Shown piece after piece: positions 1 through 9,094 of a stretch of 64,000 nucleotides of DNA. Each line of letters begins with the position of its first letter. The stretch's first letter is position 1. The notes under the pieces are model-generated. The model searched no databases, had not been told where the DNA came from, and saw only the letters and a program-made list of their open reading frames with translations. Position numbers and translations under genes: made by a program. The stretch covers positions 558,001-622,000 of the forward strand of contig CAWDYA010000008.1 in NCBI GenBank assembly GCA_963806495.1, given 5' to 3'. The DNA comes from CAWDYA01 sp963806495 (GTDB lineage: Bacteria; Acidobacteriota; Polarisedimenticolia; JACPZX01; DASXTC01).

Positions 1-1
1 G

Positions 2-484
2 GTGCTCGACCTGTCGGTCGAGGCGGCCGCCGAGCTGTTCGGCGCCGTCCCGGTGCTGCAGCGCCGCCTCTCCACCCTCGCCTCGGTTGGCCTGGGGTAC
101 ATACGGCTCGGGCAGCCGGCCACGACTCTCTCCGGCGGCGAGGCGCAGCGGATCAAGCTCTCGCGCGAGCTGTCCAAGGTGGGCACCGGGAGCACCCTGT
201 ACGTCCTCGACGAGCCGACCACGGGGCTGCACTTCGACGACATCCGCAAGCTGATCGGCGTGCTCGATCGGCTCGTCCAGGCGGGCAACACCGTCGTTGT
301 GATCGAGCACAACCTCGACGTGATCAAGACGGCCGACCACATCATCGATCTCGGCCCCGAAGGAGGATCCGGAGGCGGCCGGATCGTGGCGCAGGGAACG
401 CCGGAGCAGGTGAGCCGTGTCGCGAAGTCGCACACCGGGCGCTTCCTGCGCAAGGCCCTGCCGGTGCGCAAGGAGGTCTCGTGA
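2..484 (+). CDS. uvrA: UvrA excinuclease subunit A, C-terminal 160 residues
   Basis: This is the 3' end of uvrA, cut by the window edge. UvrA is the DNA-damage-sensing ATPase of nucleotide excision repair; it acts as a dimer in the cytoplasm and loads UvrB. What remains is the second ABC domain. The signature LSGGEAQRIKL lies near visible residue 43, the Walker B segment YVLDEPTTGLH near residue 68, and the switch histidine in VVVIEHN near residue 100. The ending EGGSGGGRIVAQGTPEQV is typical of UvrA. The stop overlaps the GTG start of the next gene by four bases, so translation of the two is probably coupled. Confidence 0.97.
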   Translation: MLDLSVEAAAELFGAVPVLQRRLSTLASVGLGYIRLGQPATTLSGGEAQRIKLSRELSKVGTGSTLYVLDEPTTGLHFDDIRKLIGVLDRLVQAGNTVVVIEHNLDVIKTADHIIDLGPEGGSGGGRIVAQGTPEQVSRVAKSHTGRFLRKALPVRKEVS

Positions 485-1359
485 AAGCCGGTGCGGTGAT
501 CGCGATCGCGCTGATCGGCGCGCCGCTCCTGTTCGCGCGGCCGCAGGAGGACCCGAACGACCGGCCGCTGGAGGAGACACGCGGCGCCCTCGAGGAGCGG
601 ATCCAGGTGCTCGAGGAGCCGTGGAAGGTGGGAGACCTGAAGACCTACTCGCTGATCTTCGACTACGCCCCGTTCGGCCGCCAGACGATTCGTCTCGACC
701 GAGTGGTGGAGGAAGAGGGCGAGAAGATCCTCGAGTTCTCGCAGATGCTCCACCTCGACCTGCGCGCCCTGGGCCAGGAGGGCTCGCTGTACAACTTCGG
801 AACGATACGGTACGCCCGCGGCAAGCTGTTCCGCAGCTACAGCTTCGACGAGATCCTCAAGTCCTGGGCCGGCTACAGCACCTACGAGCCGCGAGGCAAG
901 ATGCGCGAGCGCGTGGTCGACATCGAGAAGGCCGGTGACTCCGCTTCCGTCTCGATCAAGTCGGGCAGCGCACCACCGCGACCGCTGCCGGTCCCGCCGC
1001 TCGACGGGATCGACACGAGCGTCATGGTGGATCTGGAGGTGATCGGCCACTGGGAACGGCTCTTCCTGTTCGACACCTGGGAGCTCGGCGAAGAGAAGAA
1101 GATTCCGATGATGGTCCCCTCCGAGCCGGTGACCTACGACTACCACCTTCCCGTCAGGGACTTCCGCCCCATCGAGCCGCGTATCGAGGAGGTCACCCTC
1201 AGGGTGGAGGCGCTCGAGGACGTCTCGGTCTTCTCGGTCGACATTCCCGCCTTCCGCTGCACCCTGCCCGAGCTCGGCTACACGATCTGGGTCACGAAGC
1301 GCGGCGGCGTGATCCGGTTCGACAACGGCAAGGGGCTGACCGGCATACTGGAGAGGTGA
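481..1359 (+). CDS. Secreted protein of unknown function (DUF3108-like)
   Basis: The protein has 292 residues. It starts at a GTG inside the uvrA stop and opens with a short hydrophobic stretch (KAGAVIAIALIGAPLLFA) that reads as a signal peptide, so it is probably periplasmic. No catalytic motif is visible. The body is rich in alternating hydrophobic and charged residues, as in a beta-sandwich. The ending (ITKRGG-like turn, then GKGLTGILER) recalls DUF3108-type periplasmic proteins, but I rate that only as possible. It is followed after four bases by the first of two secreted TPR paralogues, so the three probably form one operon downstream of uvrA. Function unknown. Confidence 0.75.
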   Translation: MKAGAVIAIALIGAPLLFARPQEDPNDRPLEETRGALEERIQVLEEPWKVGDLKTYSLIFDYAPFGRQTIRLDRVVEEEGEKILEFSQMLHLDLRALGQEGSLYNFGTIRYARGKLFRSYSFDEILKSWAGYSTYEPRGKMRERVVDIEKAGDSASVSIKSGSAPPRPLPVPPLDGIDTSVMVDLEVIGHWERLFLFDTWELGEEKKIPMMVPSEPVTYDYHLPVRDFRPIEPRIEEVTLRVEALEDVSVFSVDIPAFRCTLPELGYTIWVTKRGGVIRFDNGKGLTGILER

Positions 1360-1363
1360 CCCG

Positions 1364-4034
1364 ATGCGTCGATTGATGGCCGCCGTCCTGCTCGCCGCGC
1401 TCGCGGCCGTGACGTCGCCCCTGGCGCAGATGGCCGACGACAGCTATCGTGCCGAGTTCACCGACGCTGGCGAGGTGCGCGGGCCGCTGTCCGACTTCTG
1501 GTTCAAGGTGCGCAGCGAGTGGTCCGGCTACCTGAAGGTCGATGAGGGCCCGCCCGAGGGCGGGGGTTTTCTTCAGCGGCGCACGATGCAGTCCGCGGCC
1601 CCGAACCGGGTCTGGGTGTCGCTGGTCTTCTCGGATCTCTCACCCGACACCTATGGCCGGCCGCTGCAGCATCTGTACGACGAATTTCTGAAAGAGTGGA
1701 AACGCGCCGAGGGTCGCAACTGGCCGTACGCCCAGATCTACGCCCGCACCTGGCCGAAGATGGGGCAGATCGGCCGCACGCAGAACATCATCATGATCGG
1801 GACGCCCTGGGCGCTCGAGCCGGTCGGGCCGCTCGCCTCGAGCCTCGGGTTCACGATCGCCCCGGGCCGGATCGACATCGGCAAGCGCAAATACCGGGGC
1901 GACAACCTCATCCTGATCTTCATCGCCCCCAACCCCGAGAACCGCGAGAAGTACGCGATGGTGATCACCGGCTCGAGCGACGAGGCGCTGCTGCAGTCGG
2001 GGCACCTCCCGTATGGAGAGACCGACTACGTGCTGTTCCGCGGCCGGCGGCTTCTCGAATCGGGGCATTTCGACAAGAAGGACCCCTCGGTCTGGTCGGC
2101 GCCGGAGAGCTATCAGGCGAGAGGCACCCACCACGGTTTCGCGATCCGCGAGTCGACGCATTACACGTTCTGGTACGAGCCCGACCGGATGCCACGCGAA
2201 GAGCTCGAATCGCTGGTGCGCGAGAAGGAGGATCAGTTCCCGCAGCTCGCCGCGCTGGCGCCGCCCGGGGCGGCCGACGGATCCCGTCTTACCTACTACC
2301 TGTACCCGACCGTCGACCGCAAGATCGATGAAACCGCGCGCGACGATGTGTCCCATGTGGATTTCGCCTCGACGGAGATACACACCGTCTTCTCGCCCAC
2401 ACAGAGGGTGGTCGAACCGTACCTCGACCTGATGGTGATGGTGCACCGCTCGCTCGGCCCGACGCGGGTTCCGCGTCTGGAGCGGGCGCTTGCGATCGCT
2501 CTCGCGCCGGGCTTTCAGGGTCAGGACGTCACGACGCTCGCCGGACGGATCTTCGAGGTGAGCCGGGCGAGAGACTCCGTGGTCCTCAAGACCCTGCGCG
2601 ACCAGGACGTCATGACGCCTGCCGACGGCCCGCCCTCGGCCAACGATCTGCTGCTCGCGGGGTTCATCAAGGACCTCATAACCACCGACGGCCGCGAGAA
2701 GGCGTTCGCGTTCGTGAGACAGGCCGCGCCACGCGATCTCGACGTGGCGTTCGATGCGGTGTACGACCGCGACATGGGAGAGGCGCTGCACGCCTGGTGC
2801 GCGAAGGTGCGTCGCGACGCGGCACCCGAGACGATCGTCGCGGCCGACGCGGCGCCGGCGCCGCCCGATCCTCACGACACCGACGTGGCGCGTGCCCGGG
2901 AGCTGCTGAGACAGCGCCGGGACAGCCAGGCGGTCGATTCTGCTCTCGGGCATCCTGCGTGACGCCCCCGACGAACCGACCGCCCGGACCCTGCGCGCCC
3001 GCCTGCTCTTCCGCGACGGCCACTTCGACCGTGCCGCGGGCGACGCCGCGGAGGCGATCGCCGCCTGTGGCCCGGACGGAGCGCGTCACGGCACGCTCGC
3101 CTGCCGCGAGTCTCTGGCATGGAGCCGGCTCACCCTGGGCCGTATCGACGCCATCCGCGGGCGCAATGTCACCGCCCGGGTGCAGCTGACCCATCCGGCC
3201 GTCACCGAAGGCCCCGACCCGGTGCCGACGCTGGCGGACTACTGGCTGGAGACGATGGGCGAATCACGCAACCAGCTCACCGTCGTGTCGCACCTCAAGC
3301 GCGAGGCGCGCGTGTCCCTGCGCAATCTCGAATGGGGCGATGCGGAGCGGAGCCTCAACCAGGCTCTCGAGATCGATCCGACCGACGGGGAGGCCCATCG
3401 GCTTCTCAGCGAGGTGTATCACAAGCAGCACGAGTACTGGGCCTGGCGGTTGAGGTATCTCAACGAGATCCACCCCGACTACAACGTCACCGGGAGGATC
3501 TATCAGCCCGGCGGCGTGGGTCCCCTGGCGCTGCGTGTCGAGTCGCTCCATTCCCTCGATTCGTTCAACGACCTGGTCCTGAAAGGGAACCTCGAGCTGC
3601 TCAAGGCGCAGTCCCTCTACGCGGTCGAGATCCAGAACCTGCACGCGGAGGGAGATCGCTACCTGCTCGAACGGCATGACGTGCACGAGGCGCTCAAGGT
3701 GTACCAGCGAGCCCTCGAGCTCAACGAGGACTTCTTTCTCTCCCACTTTCTCGTGGGCCGCTGCTATTTCCTGATGGATCGCCCCGAGGAGGCACGCCGC
3801 TCCTTCGAGCAGGTGCTGCGCCACCAGCCGCGTGACAGCCTGGTCGTCGCCTGGACGCACACCTATCTCGGCTACCTCGCGCTCCAGGAGGACGATCTCA
3901 CCGAGGCCAGGAAGTGCTTCGAACGGGCGCTCTCCGCAAACAGCGAAGGCAAGGCAGCCGACCTGGCCCGGGAAGGGCTCGGCAAGGTGGAGACCATCCG
4001 TCTCCTGATGCCGAAGGGCAACGGCCACCGATGA
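1364..4034 (+). CDS. Secreted TPR protein, paralogue 1, split by one frameshift
   Basis: About 889 residues once a single extra base near 2935 is removed. Before the break the protein runs from a signal peptide (RRLMAAVLLAALAAVTSP) through a large domain of unknown function. After it the reading continues one frame over (ILLSGILRDAPDEPTARTLR...) into TPR-like helices ending near 4034. The downstream gene has the same architecture unbroken. Shared blocks include PLSDFW/PISDFW, FIAPNP, the LPYGETDY/VPYGESDY pair and FRGRRLLE/YRGRRMVE. The TPR part contains a clear repeat, EALKVYQRALELNEDFFLSH. It probably works in the periplasm as a binding or scaffold protein. The frameshift could be a sequencing error or a real lesion in one of two duplicate genes. 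Confidence 0.75.
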
Positions 4035-6427
4035 GACGGCGCGCCGCGCGTCATCTCGTCGCGGCGGCTCTCCTGCTCGCCACCGCCACCACGCACCCCC
4101 ATGCAGCCGGCCGGCGCCACGCTCCCCCGCTCACCGGCCCCATCTCGGATTTCTGGGCGCGGGTCAAGGGGGACTGGGCGAACCGTCTCTCCAGTCTCAA
4201 TCATGGCCCCCTTCAGACGGCGATCTGGGTCGCCATGGTGTGGGACGGGCCCGACGACCTGCCGATCGAGGATCTGGTGGATCGGTTGCACGAGCGCGAG
4301 TCCCGCCGGTGGGTCCGGGCGCAGATCACCCGGCACCGATGGTCGGCGATCGCCGGGCGCGACCTCGCCGGCATGCAGGCGATGAAACAGCATGCGATCC
4401 TGGTGGGCACCCCCGCGGACAACGACCTGGTCGCCCGCGCTCTCGACGAGACGCCGATCGAGGTCGGCCCATCCGGGGTCGGCGTGGGCGATCACCGCAT
4501 CGACGGCGACGGGCTGCTCGTGATCTTCATCGCCCCCAATCCGGTCGCCCCGCACCGGTACGCCCTCGTAATGACGGGAACCTCGCCCGAATCGGTGCTT
4601 GCCGCGGGCGAGGTGCCCTACGGCGAGAGCGACTACATCGTGTACCGGGGCCGCAGGATGGTCGAGCGGGGCTACTTCGTGTGGTCGGGCGGCCGACCGT
4701 CGCCGCGCAGTCTCGGGGCGCACCAGTCGTTCGAAGAGTGGTTCAACTGGACTCAGAGGAGCGCCGGCCGCATACGTCTGCACTACGATCCGGCCTCGAC
4801 CCCGGAAGCGGTTGCGGCGCGGTACGGCCGGCGGATGGACGCCGGGCTCGGGCGCGCCGCCGTGATCCTGGGCATCGACCCCCGCGGCGTGGACCCGATC
4901 GACTGCTACCTGTACCCGTCTCTCGACGAAAAGGTGCGCCAGACCGCGGACCCCCGTCCCGCGCACGTCGATCCCGCCACCGGGTCCCTCCACGTCGTCG
5001 GGGAAGCGCCCGGATCGTACGAAGTGTCCCTCGCGGCATCCGTCCTGATTCATCGCGCCCGCGGGCTGTACGGGGCGGAGGGGGAGCGCGAGCTGCCGGG
5101 CCTGGCCCTCGCGCTGAGCCTCGCCGTGTGCGACCCGTTCGAGACGATCCCCCTGGCGGCCTGGGCGGCGCGGTCCTCCCGCGACCCGGGGTATCTCTCG
5201 ATGGATCTGCTGCTGGCGCGTCGCTCCGGGACACTGACCGCGGACGATCCCACCCCGCTCGACGCCGCCGCCTTCGTCCGCCACCTGCTGGACGAGGAGG
5301 GCGCCGCCACGGTGGCCGCCTTCTACCGCACGGCGCGCCGCGCCGACTTCCACGAACGGTTCCGCGAGCTGTTCGGCCGATCCCTGAAGCGCGCTGAGTC
5401 CGAGTGGCTGGCCACTCTGCCGGCGGCCGTGGCCGTGACGGAGACGCCGATGACGCACGCCTTCCCGGAGGCGCGGGAGGCGATGCGTCGCCGGGACCAT
5501 GAGGCCGTGCGCCGCCTGCTGAGCGCCCATGAGAACGACCCCACGGCCCAGATGCTGCTCGCCCGCGTCCGGTTCCGCGAGGGACGGTTCGACGAGGCCG
5601 TGTCGGCCGCGACGCGCGCGCTCGCGGACCCGGGCTCTCTCGACGCCGCCGATCGCGCCTGGGCGCGTCTCACCCTCGGGCGCTCCCACGCGGCCGCGGG
5701 GCGTCTCATGGCGGCGACACGGGAGCTGACGTCACCCGACATCGTCGGAGGACCGGAGCAGGTCAGGGTGATCGCCGACCTCTGGCAGGAGACCCTCGGG
5801 CAGCCTCGAAACGGCCGCGCGGCGGAGCGCGTGCTGATGGAGAGCGCCGACACCGACCTGCTCAATTACCGATGGGAGGAGGCGGAGGAGAAGCTGCGCC
5901 GCGTGCTGGCGGGGAATCCGGAGAACCACGAGGCGCACGCCGCGCTCGGGCAGGTGTACCTGTCGAAGTACCAGTACTGGTACGACTGGATGCTCCTCGA
6001 CAGGGAGCTCTTCCCCGGCGTGTCGATGGCCGACCCGGATATCTACGGGTATCTCGCCGACAAGGGGCGCCGGGAGCTGGCACTGGCCGAATCGCTGCCT
6101 TTCGGCGAGGAGGACCGCTGGCTGACGGAGACCGGCCCCGTGGAGCCGGGTGTCGACCAGGCCACACCCCACTTCCTGCTCGCCCGGGCCCGCTTGCTGA
6201 GAGGTGATCCTGCATCCGCCCGCCGGGAGATCGAGCTGGCACTCGAGCTCGGGCAGGGGAACCGGACGCTGGCCGCCTGGTGCCAGCTCTATCTCGGCCG
6301 CATTGCGGCCCGGTCCGGGGACCTGGACGAGGCGCGCGCCCGTTTTCGCGCGGTGGTGGACATGAAAGCCACACCGCGGGTCACGGCGCTGGCGAACGAG
6401 GAGCTCGTGAAGCTGGGAGGAGGCTAA
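4031..6427 (+). CDS. Secreted TPR protein, paralogue 2
   Basis: About 798 residues from the ATG that overlaps the previous stop (ATGA). An N-terminal signal peptide (RHLVAAALLLATATTHPHA) is followed by a domain of roughly 450 residues of unknown function and then TPR-like repeats (AREAMRRRDHEAVRRLLSAH onward, and HFLLARARLLRGDPASARRE near the end). It is a tandem paralogue of the gene before it, matching over the whole length, which suggests local duplication followed by divergence. There is no transmembrane segment after the signal, so it is probably periplasmic or secreted. It ends tail-to-tail with the LiaF-like gene with a four-base overlap. I do not recognise the family; peptidase motifs such as HExxH are absent. 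Confidence 0.8.
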   Translation: MRRRAARHLVAAALLLATATTHPHAAGRRHAPPLTGPISDFWARVKGDWANRLSSLNHGPLQTAIWVAMVWDGPDDLPIEDLVDRLHERESRRWVRAQITRHRWSAIAGRDLAGMQAMKQHAILVGTPADNDLVARALDETPIEVGPSGVGVGDHRIDGDGLLVIFIAPNPVAPHRYALVMTGTSPESVLAAGEVPYGESDYIVYRGRRMVERGYFVWSGGRPSPRSLGAHQSFEEWFNWTQRSAGRIRLHYDPASTPEAVAARYGRRMDAGLGRAAVILGIDPRGVDPIDCYLYPSLDEKVRQTADPRPAHVDPATGSLHVVGEAPGSYEVSLAASVLIHRARGLYGAEGERELPGLALALSLAVCDPFETIPLAAWAARSSRDPGYLSMDLLLARRSGTLTADDPTPLDAAAFVRHLLDEEGAATVAAFYRTARRADFHERFRELFGRSLKRAESEWLATLPAAVAVTETPMTHAFPEAREAMRRRDHEAVRRLLSAHENDPTAQMLLARVRFREGRFDEAVSAATRALADPGSLDAADRAWARLTLGRSHAAAGRLMAATRELTSPDIVGGPEQVRVIADLWQETLGQPRNGRAAERVLMESADTDLLNYRWEEAEEKLRRVLAGNPENHEAHAALGQVYLSKYQYWYDWMLLDRELFPGVSMADPDIYGYLADKGRRELALAESLPFGEEDRWLTETGPVEPGVDQATPHFLLARARLLRGDPASARREIELALELGQGNRTLAAWCQLYLGRIAARSGDLDEARARFRAVVDMKATPRVTALANEELVKLGGG

Positions 6428-7422
6428 CCGCCGTCGGTCTCCGTCTCGATCTCCACGATCGAGAACGGCAGGTCGTATGTGATGTCGTAGGATGGCCCGT
6501 CCTCCGCCATGCAATCCTTCGAGACCACCCGACGCGCGCCACGCACGCGGCCGCGGGCATCGTCCGCCCCGATCAGGTTGAGCGCCCTGTCGCGGTTGAC
6601 GCGATAGCAGGTTCCCTTCGGCATCACCAGCGTCAGGCTCGTCATCGCGCCGTCGACGTTCATCACGACCCGGCCGCGCGGTTCGCCGAGACGCAGCGTC
6701 AGACTCGTCACGGCCGCCTCGAGGTGCAGGCTTCTCAGATTCATCGCCGCGAGATCCAGCTCGGCCGTGGAGGCGGCCAGATCGAGACCCACATCCACGG
6801 GAGACGAGGTGACGAGCGACGCATCCCACCGGTTCCCCCAGCGCCCGAATGGTGACACGATATGGAAGCGGCGCCGACGGTCCTCGTACTCGATCGAGAG
6901 GTTCCCGGTCGAGCCGCACCGGATCTCCGGTTCGTCCCCCTCGTATCGAAACGCTCCCGCGAAGCCCGGGGCCGGCTCCGGCCCGGCCGGTGGTTCGGCG
7001 CGTATCAGCAGATCACCCCCGGCGAACCGGGCGTCGAGCCGGACCGCGTCTCCCGGCGAAGGGGCGGCGCAGGTGAGATCGACGGCGGGGCGATCGCCCC
7101 AGACATCGTCGGCGGGACCACCCGTGTCGTAGTTCACCATGACCGCCCAGGTCGCCGCCGAGATGACGATCACCGGGCCGAGCAGGGCCAGTGGATGAAG
7201 CCGCGTCGGAACCAACAGGAGCCTGAGACCGATCCCGATCAGGAAGACCGGCCACAAGCGTATCAGATCGAGCCAGACCCCCCAGCTCACGAGCCCGTAG
7301 GTGTTGAGCAGGAGGATGACGCCGGTGCAGATGAACGTCGTTCCGAGCGAGATCCCGCGGTAGGCCCGGCGCCGCGCGGAGAGCCGGTCCTCCGCCGTGT
7401 CGGTCCGCGGCTCAGAGGGCAT
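6424..7422 (-). CDS. LiaF-like membrane protein
   Basis: About 332 residues from the ATG at 7422, which lies inside the end of the upstream PspC gene behind a purine-rich GGGGGAGGGAGG stretch. The first 130 residues hold about four hydrophobic helices (GTTFICTGVILLLNTYG, LWPVFLIGIGLRLLL, LLGPVIVISAATWAVMV), as in LiaI/LiaF-like transmembrane regions. The rest is a soluble beta-rich domain like the LiaF C-terminus or toastrack. In Firmicutes LiaF restrains an envelope-stress two-component system; here no kinase is adjacent, so only an envelope-stress role is inferred. It is almost certainly co-transcribed with the PspC protein. An alternative start lies 24 bases upstream. Confidence 0.75.
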   Translation of the reverse strand: MPSEPRTDTAEDRLSARRRAYRGISLGTTFICTGVILLLNTYGLVSWGVWLDLIRLWPVFLIGIGLRLLLVPTRLHPLALLGPVIVISAATWAVMVNYDTGGPADDVWGDRPAVDLTCAAPSPGDAVRLDARFAGGDLLIRAEPPAGPEPAPGFAGAFRYEGDEPEIRCGSTGNLSIEYEDRRRRFHIVSPFGRWGNRWDASLVTSSPVDVGLDLAASTAELDLAAMNLRSLHLEAAVTSLTLRLGEPRGRVVMNVDGAMTSLTLVMPKGTCYRVNRDRALNLIGADDARGRVRGARRVVSKDCMAEDGPSYDITYDLPFSIVEIETETDGG

Positions 7423-7933
7423 GGCCTCCCTCCCCCCGACAATCACCGGAGCTCACCCCGCGCACCAGCAGCCAGACGCCGCAGGCGATCAGAGCCGTGG
7501 GCCAGAGGTACCGCCATCGCACGAAGCGGAAGATCCCCCAGTCGAACAGCCCCAGGTTGAGCATGAGCAGCACCAGGCCGAAGATGACGAGCACCACGCC
7601 GCCGAACGCGGGCCCCTCGAGGGTGGCCCCGGATCGGCGGGGCGGCGGTGACGGCGGCGCCGGCTCGGCGAAGGAGGGCGGCTCCGGTGGCGGCTCCGGT
7701 GGCGGCTCGGGCCCGGGAGACGGAGAGGGCGCCGGCGCGGGCGGTGGCTCGGTGGGGATGATGATCCAGGCCGCGGCGTATGCGAGCACGCCGACAGGGG
7801 GCGCCGCGATCGTGAGGGCCACGACCGCCAGACGCACGACTACCGGGTCGACGTCGAGGTGCTCGGCGATTCCGCCACACACTCCGGCGACTCTCGACTC
7901 ACGCGTGGATCGGTACAGACGCTGCGTCCGCAT
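7412..7933 (-). CDS. PspC-domain membrane protein
   Basis: The protein has 173 residues. The first 62 are a PspC domain: RLYRSTRESRVAGVCGGIAE, then DVDPVVVRLA and the membrane helix of AYAAAWIIIPTEP. A proline-rich linker (about residues 64-100, repeated PPPEPPPEPP) follows, then two more hydrophobic helices (GGVVLVIFGLVLLMLNLG and YLWPTALIACGVWLLV) resembling the LiaI-LiaF region. PspC proteins sense or respond to inner-membrane stress. It overlaps the LiaF-like gene by 11 bases, so translation is probably coupled. Together the pair looks like a small envelope-stress module without a visible regulator. Confidence 0.85.
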   Translation of the reverse strand: MRTQRLYRSTRESRVAGVCGGIAEHLDVDPVVVRLAVVALTIAAPPVGVLAYAAAWIIIPTEPPPAPAPSPSPGPEPPPEPPPEPPSFAEPAPPSPPPRRSGATLEGPAFGGVVLVIFGLVLLMLNLGLFDWGIFRFVRWRYLWPTALIACGVWLLVRGVSSGDCRGEGGHAL

Positions 7934-7998
7934 CAGGGCCTCCCGGTCATCAGCCCCTCATTACGTGCGGGCCGTCTGGAAGTTCCGGCGGGGCCGTT

Positions 7999-8436
7999 TC
8001 AGAGCGAAGCCAGCACCTGTTCGGCGTGGCCCGCCGGGCTGACTTTCGCGTGCGCCTGCGCGATCATCCCCTCCGGATCGATCACGTACGAGATCCGCCT
8101 CGCGTACTCGGCGTCGGCCGTGTCGCAGGCGCCGTAGGCGAGACCGACCTCCCTGCTGGTGTCGCACAGCAGGGGGAACTTGAAGCCGAGCTTCTCGGCG
8201 AAGGCCCGGTTTTCCTCAACCGTGTCGAAGCTTGCGCCGAGAATGGTCGCGCCTTTCTGCTCGAACCGATCGTTGAGGTCGCGGAACCCGCGACCCTCGA
8301 TCGTTCAGCCGGGGGTGTCGGCCTTCGGATAGAACCAGAGCACGACGTGTCTGCCGCGAAGACCCGACAGGGTGACGGTCCCGCCGGTATGGTCCCTCAC
8401 TGAGAAATCGGGAGCCTGCGTGCCGACATCGAGCAT
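7999..8436 (-). CDS. bcp: Selenocysteine peroxiredoxin, BCP/PrxQ type (UGA at the catalytic site)
   Basis: A 145-residue thiol peroxidase of the BCP/PrxQ family, read through an in-frame UGA at 8307-8305 (residue 44). The sequence before the UGA is VVLWFYPKADTPG and after it TIEGRGFRDLNDRF. In family members the residue between PG and T is the peroxidatic cysteine. Reading continues in the same frame for 101 more residues (ILGASFDTVEENRAFAEKLGF, then RRISYVIDPEGMI) to TGA at 7999-8001. The cysteine found five residues after the peroxidatic one in E. coli BCP is a glycine here. There is no signal peptide, so it is cytoplasmic. The start ATG at 8436 has a GGAGG site seven bases upstream. It is divergent from the exported haemoglobin gene. 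A SECIS-like hairpin follows the UGA directly. Confidence 0.9.
8267..8307 (-). promoter_or_regulatory. SECIS-like hairpin after the UGA of the BCP-type peroxiredoxin
   Basis: On the minus strand, bases 10-17 after the UGA (GGUCGCGG) pair perfectly with bases 21-28 (CCGCGACC) around a GUU loop. A second, outer stem pairs CGAUCG at bases 2-7 with CGAUCG at bases 33-38 across a small internal loop. The apical loop starts 17 nt after the UGA and its first base is G. Both points fit the published bacterial SECIS model (loop 16-37 nt downstream, G among the first two loop bases). I did this pairing by eye; no folding energy was computed. Confidence 0.75.
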
Positions 8437-8516
8437 TCGGGGCCTCCGTATGAACTGAATGATGGATGTGAGACGGATGGTTCGTCCTCCCTCCTGACGC
8501 GCACCGATACCTTTTG

Positions 8517-8546
8517 ATTCTAAGGCCTGTGGCGCAACGCGATCAA
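8517..8546 (-). promoter_or_regulatory. Possible sigma-70-type promoter for the BCP-type peroxiredoxin
   Basis: On the minus strand TTGATC (8546-8541) and TAGAAT (8522-8517) are separated by 18 bases, close to a -35/-10 pair. They sit about 80 bases upstream of the ATG at 8436 in the region between this gene and the divergent haemoglobin gene. The consensus match is moderate, and sigma specificity in this organism is unknown. Confidence 0.35.
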
Positions 8547-8638
8547 TCGCCATCGCTTCCGGTGCGAGCGTCGATCGGCTAGAGTATCGGTGTTTCAGCG
8601 GCATCCATCGAGAAGAAGACGGAGGAGGACCAAAGACG

Positions 8639-9094
8639 ATGCGCACGCGCACCATGCTGCTCTCCCTGACCCTGCTGGCTCTCATGATCGGCCTCGCCCC
8701 GCCCTGCGCCGCCGCCGAAGGCAAGGGCGGTTCCGGCCACACGCTCTACGCGCGGCTCGGCGGACACAAGGGGGTCGAGGCGATCCTCGACGATCTGTTC
8801 TCCCGCGCCGCCGCAGACGACAGGATCAAGAAGTACTTCGCAGGCGCCGACCTCCCGGCAATGAAGAAGCAGATGGCCGACCAGATCTGTCAGCTCGCCG
8901 GCGGCCCCTGCACATACGAGGGCAAATCGATGCCGGCCGCGCACGCCGGCAAGGGGATCACCGAGGCGGAGTTCATGGCGTTCATGGGCGACCTGGTCGC
9001 CTCGATGGAGAAGCTGAAGGTGGGCAAGGAGGACGTGGGCAGCCTGACGGGACTGCTCCTTCCGATGAAGAAGGACATCGTCGAGGCACCCTAG
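8639..9094 (+). CDS. Exported group 1 truncated haemoglobin
   Basis: A 151-residue protein with a signal peptide (RTRTMLLSLTLLALMIGLAPPCAA) followed by a 2-on-2 globin. It shows the trHb1 hallmarks: TLYARLGGHKGVEAILDDLF near residues 35-54, a GGP turn near residue 88, Tyr then Gly, and the proximal haem histidine in MPAAHAG (His102). Group 1 truncated haemoglobins bind oxygen and nitric oxide; most are cytoplasmic, so the export signal is notable. A strong GGAGGAGG ribosome site lies upstream of the ATG. It is divergent from the selenocysteine peroxiredoxin, suggesting a shared oxidative or nitrosative stress context, which is inference. Its stop overlaps the MOSC gene end. Confidence 0.88.
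   Translation: MRTRTMLLSLTLLALMIGLAPPCAAAEGKGGSGHTLYARLGGHKGVEAILDDLFSRAAADDRIKKYFAGADLPAMKKQMADQICQLAGGPCTYEGKSMPAAHAGKGITEAEFMAFMGDLVASMEKLKVGKEDVGSLTGLLLPMKKDIVEAP

Noticed and set aside
8305..8307. UGA as an ordinary stop giving a 43-residue truncated peroxiredoxin
   Set aside because: Conserved family sequence continues in the same frame for 101 residues, the codon replaces the catalytic cysteine, and a second gene in the window shows the same pattern.
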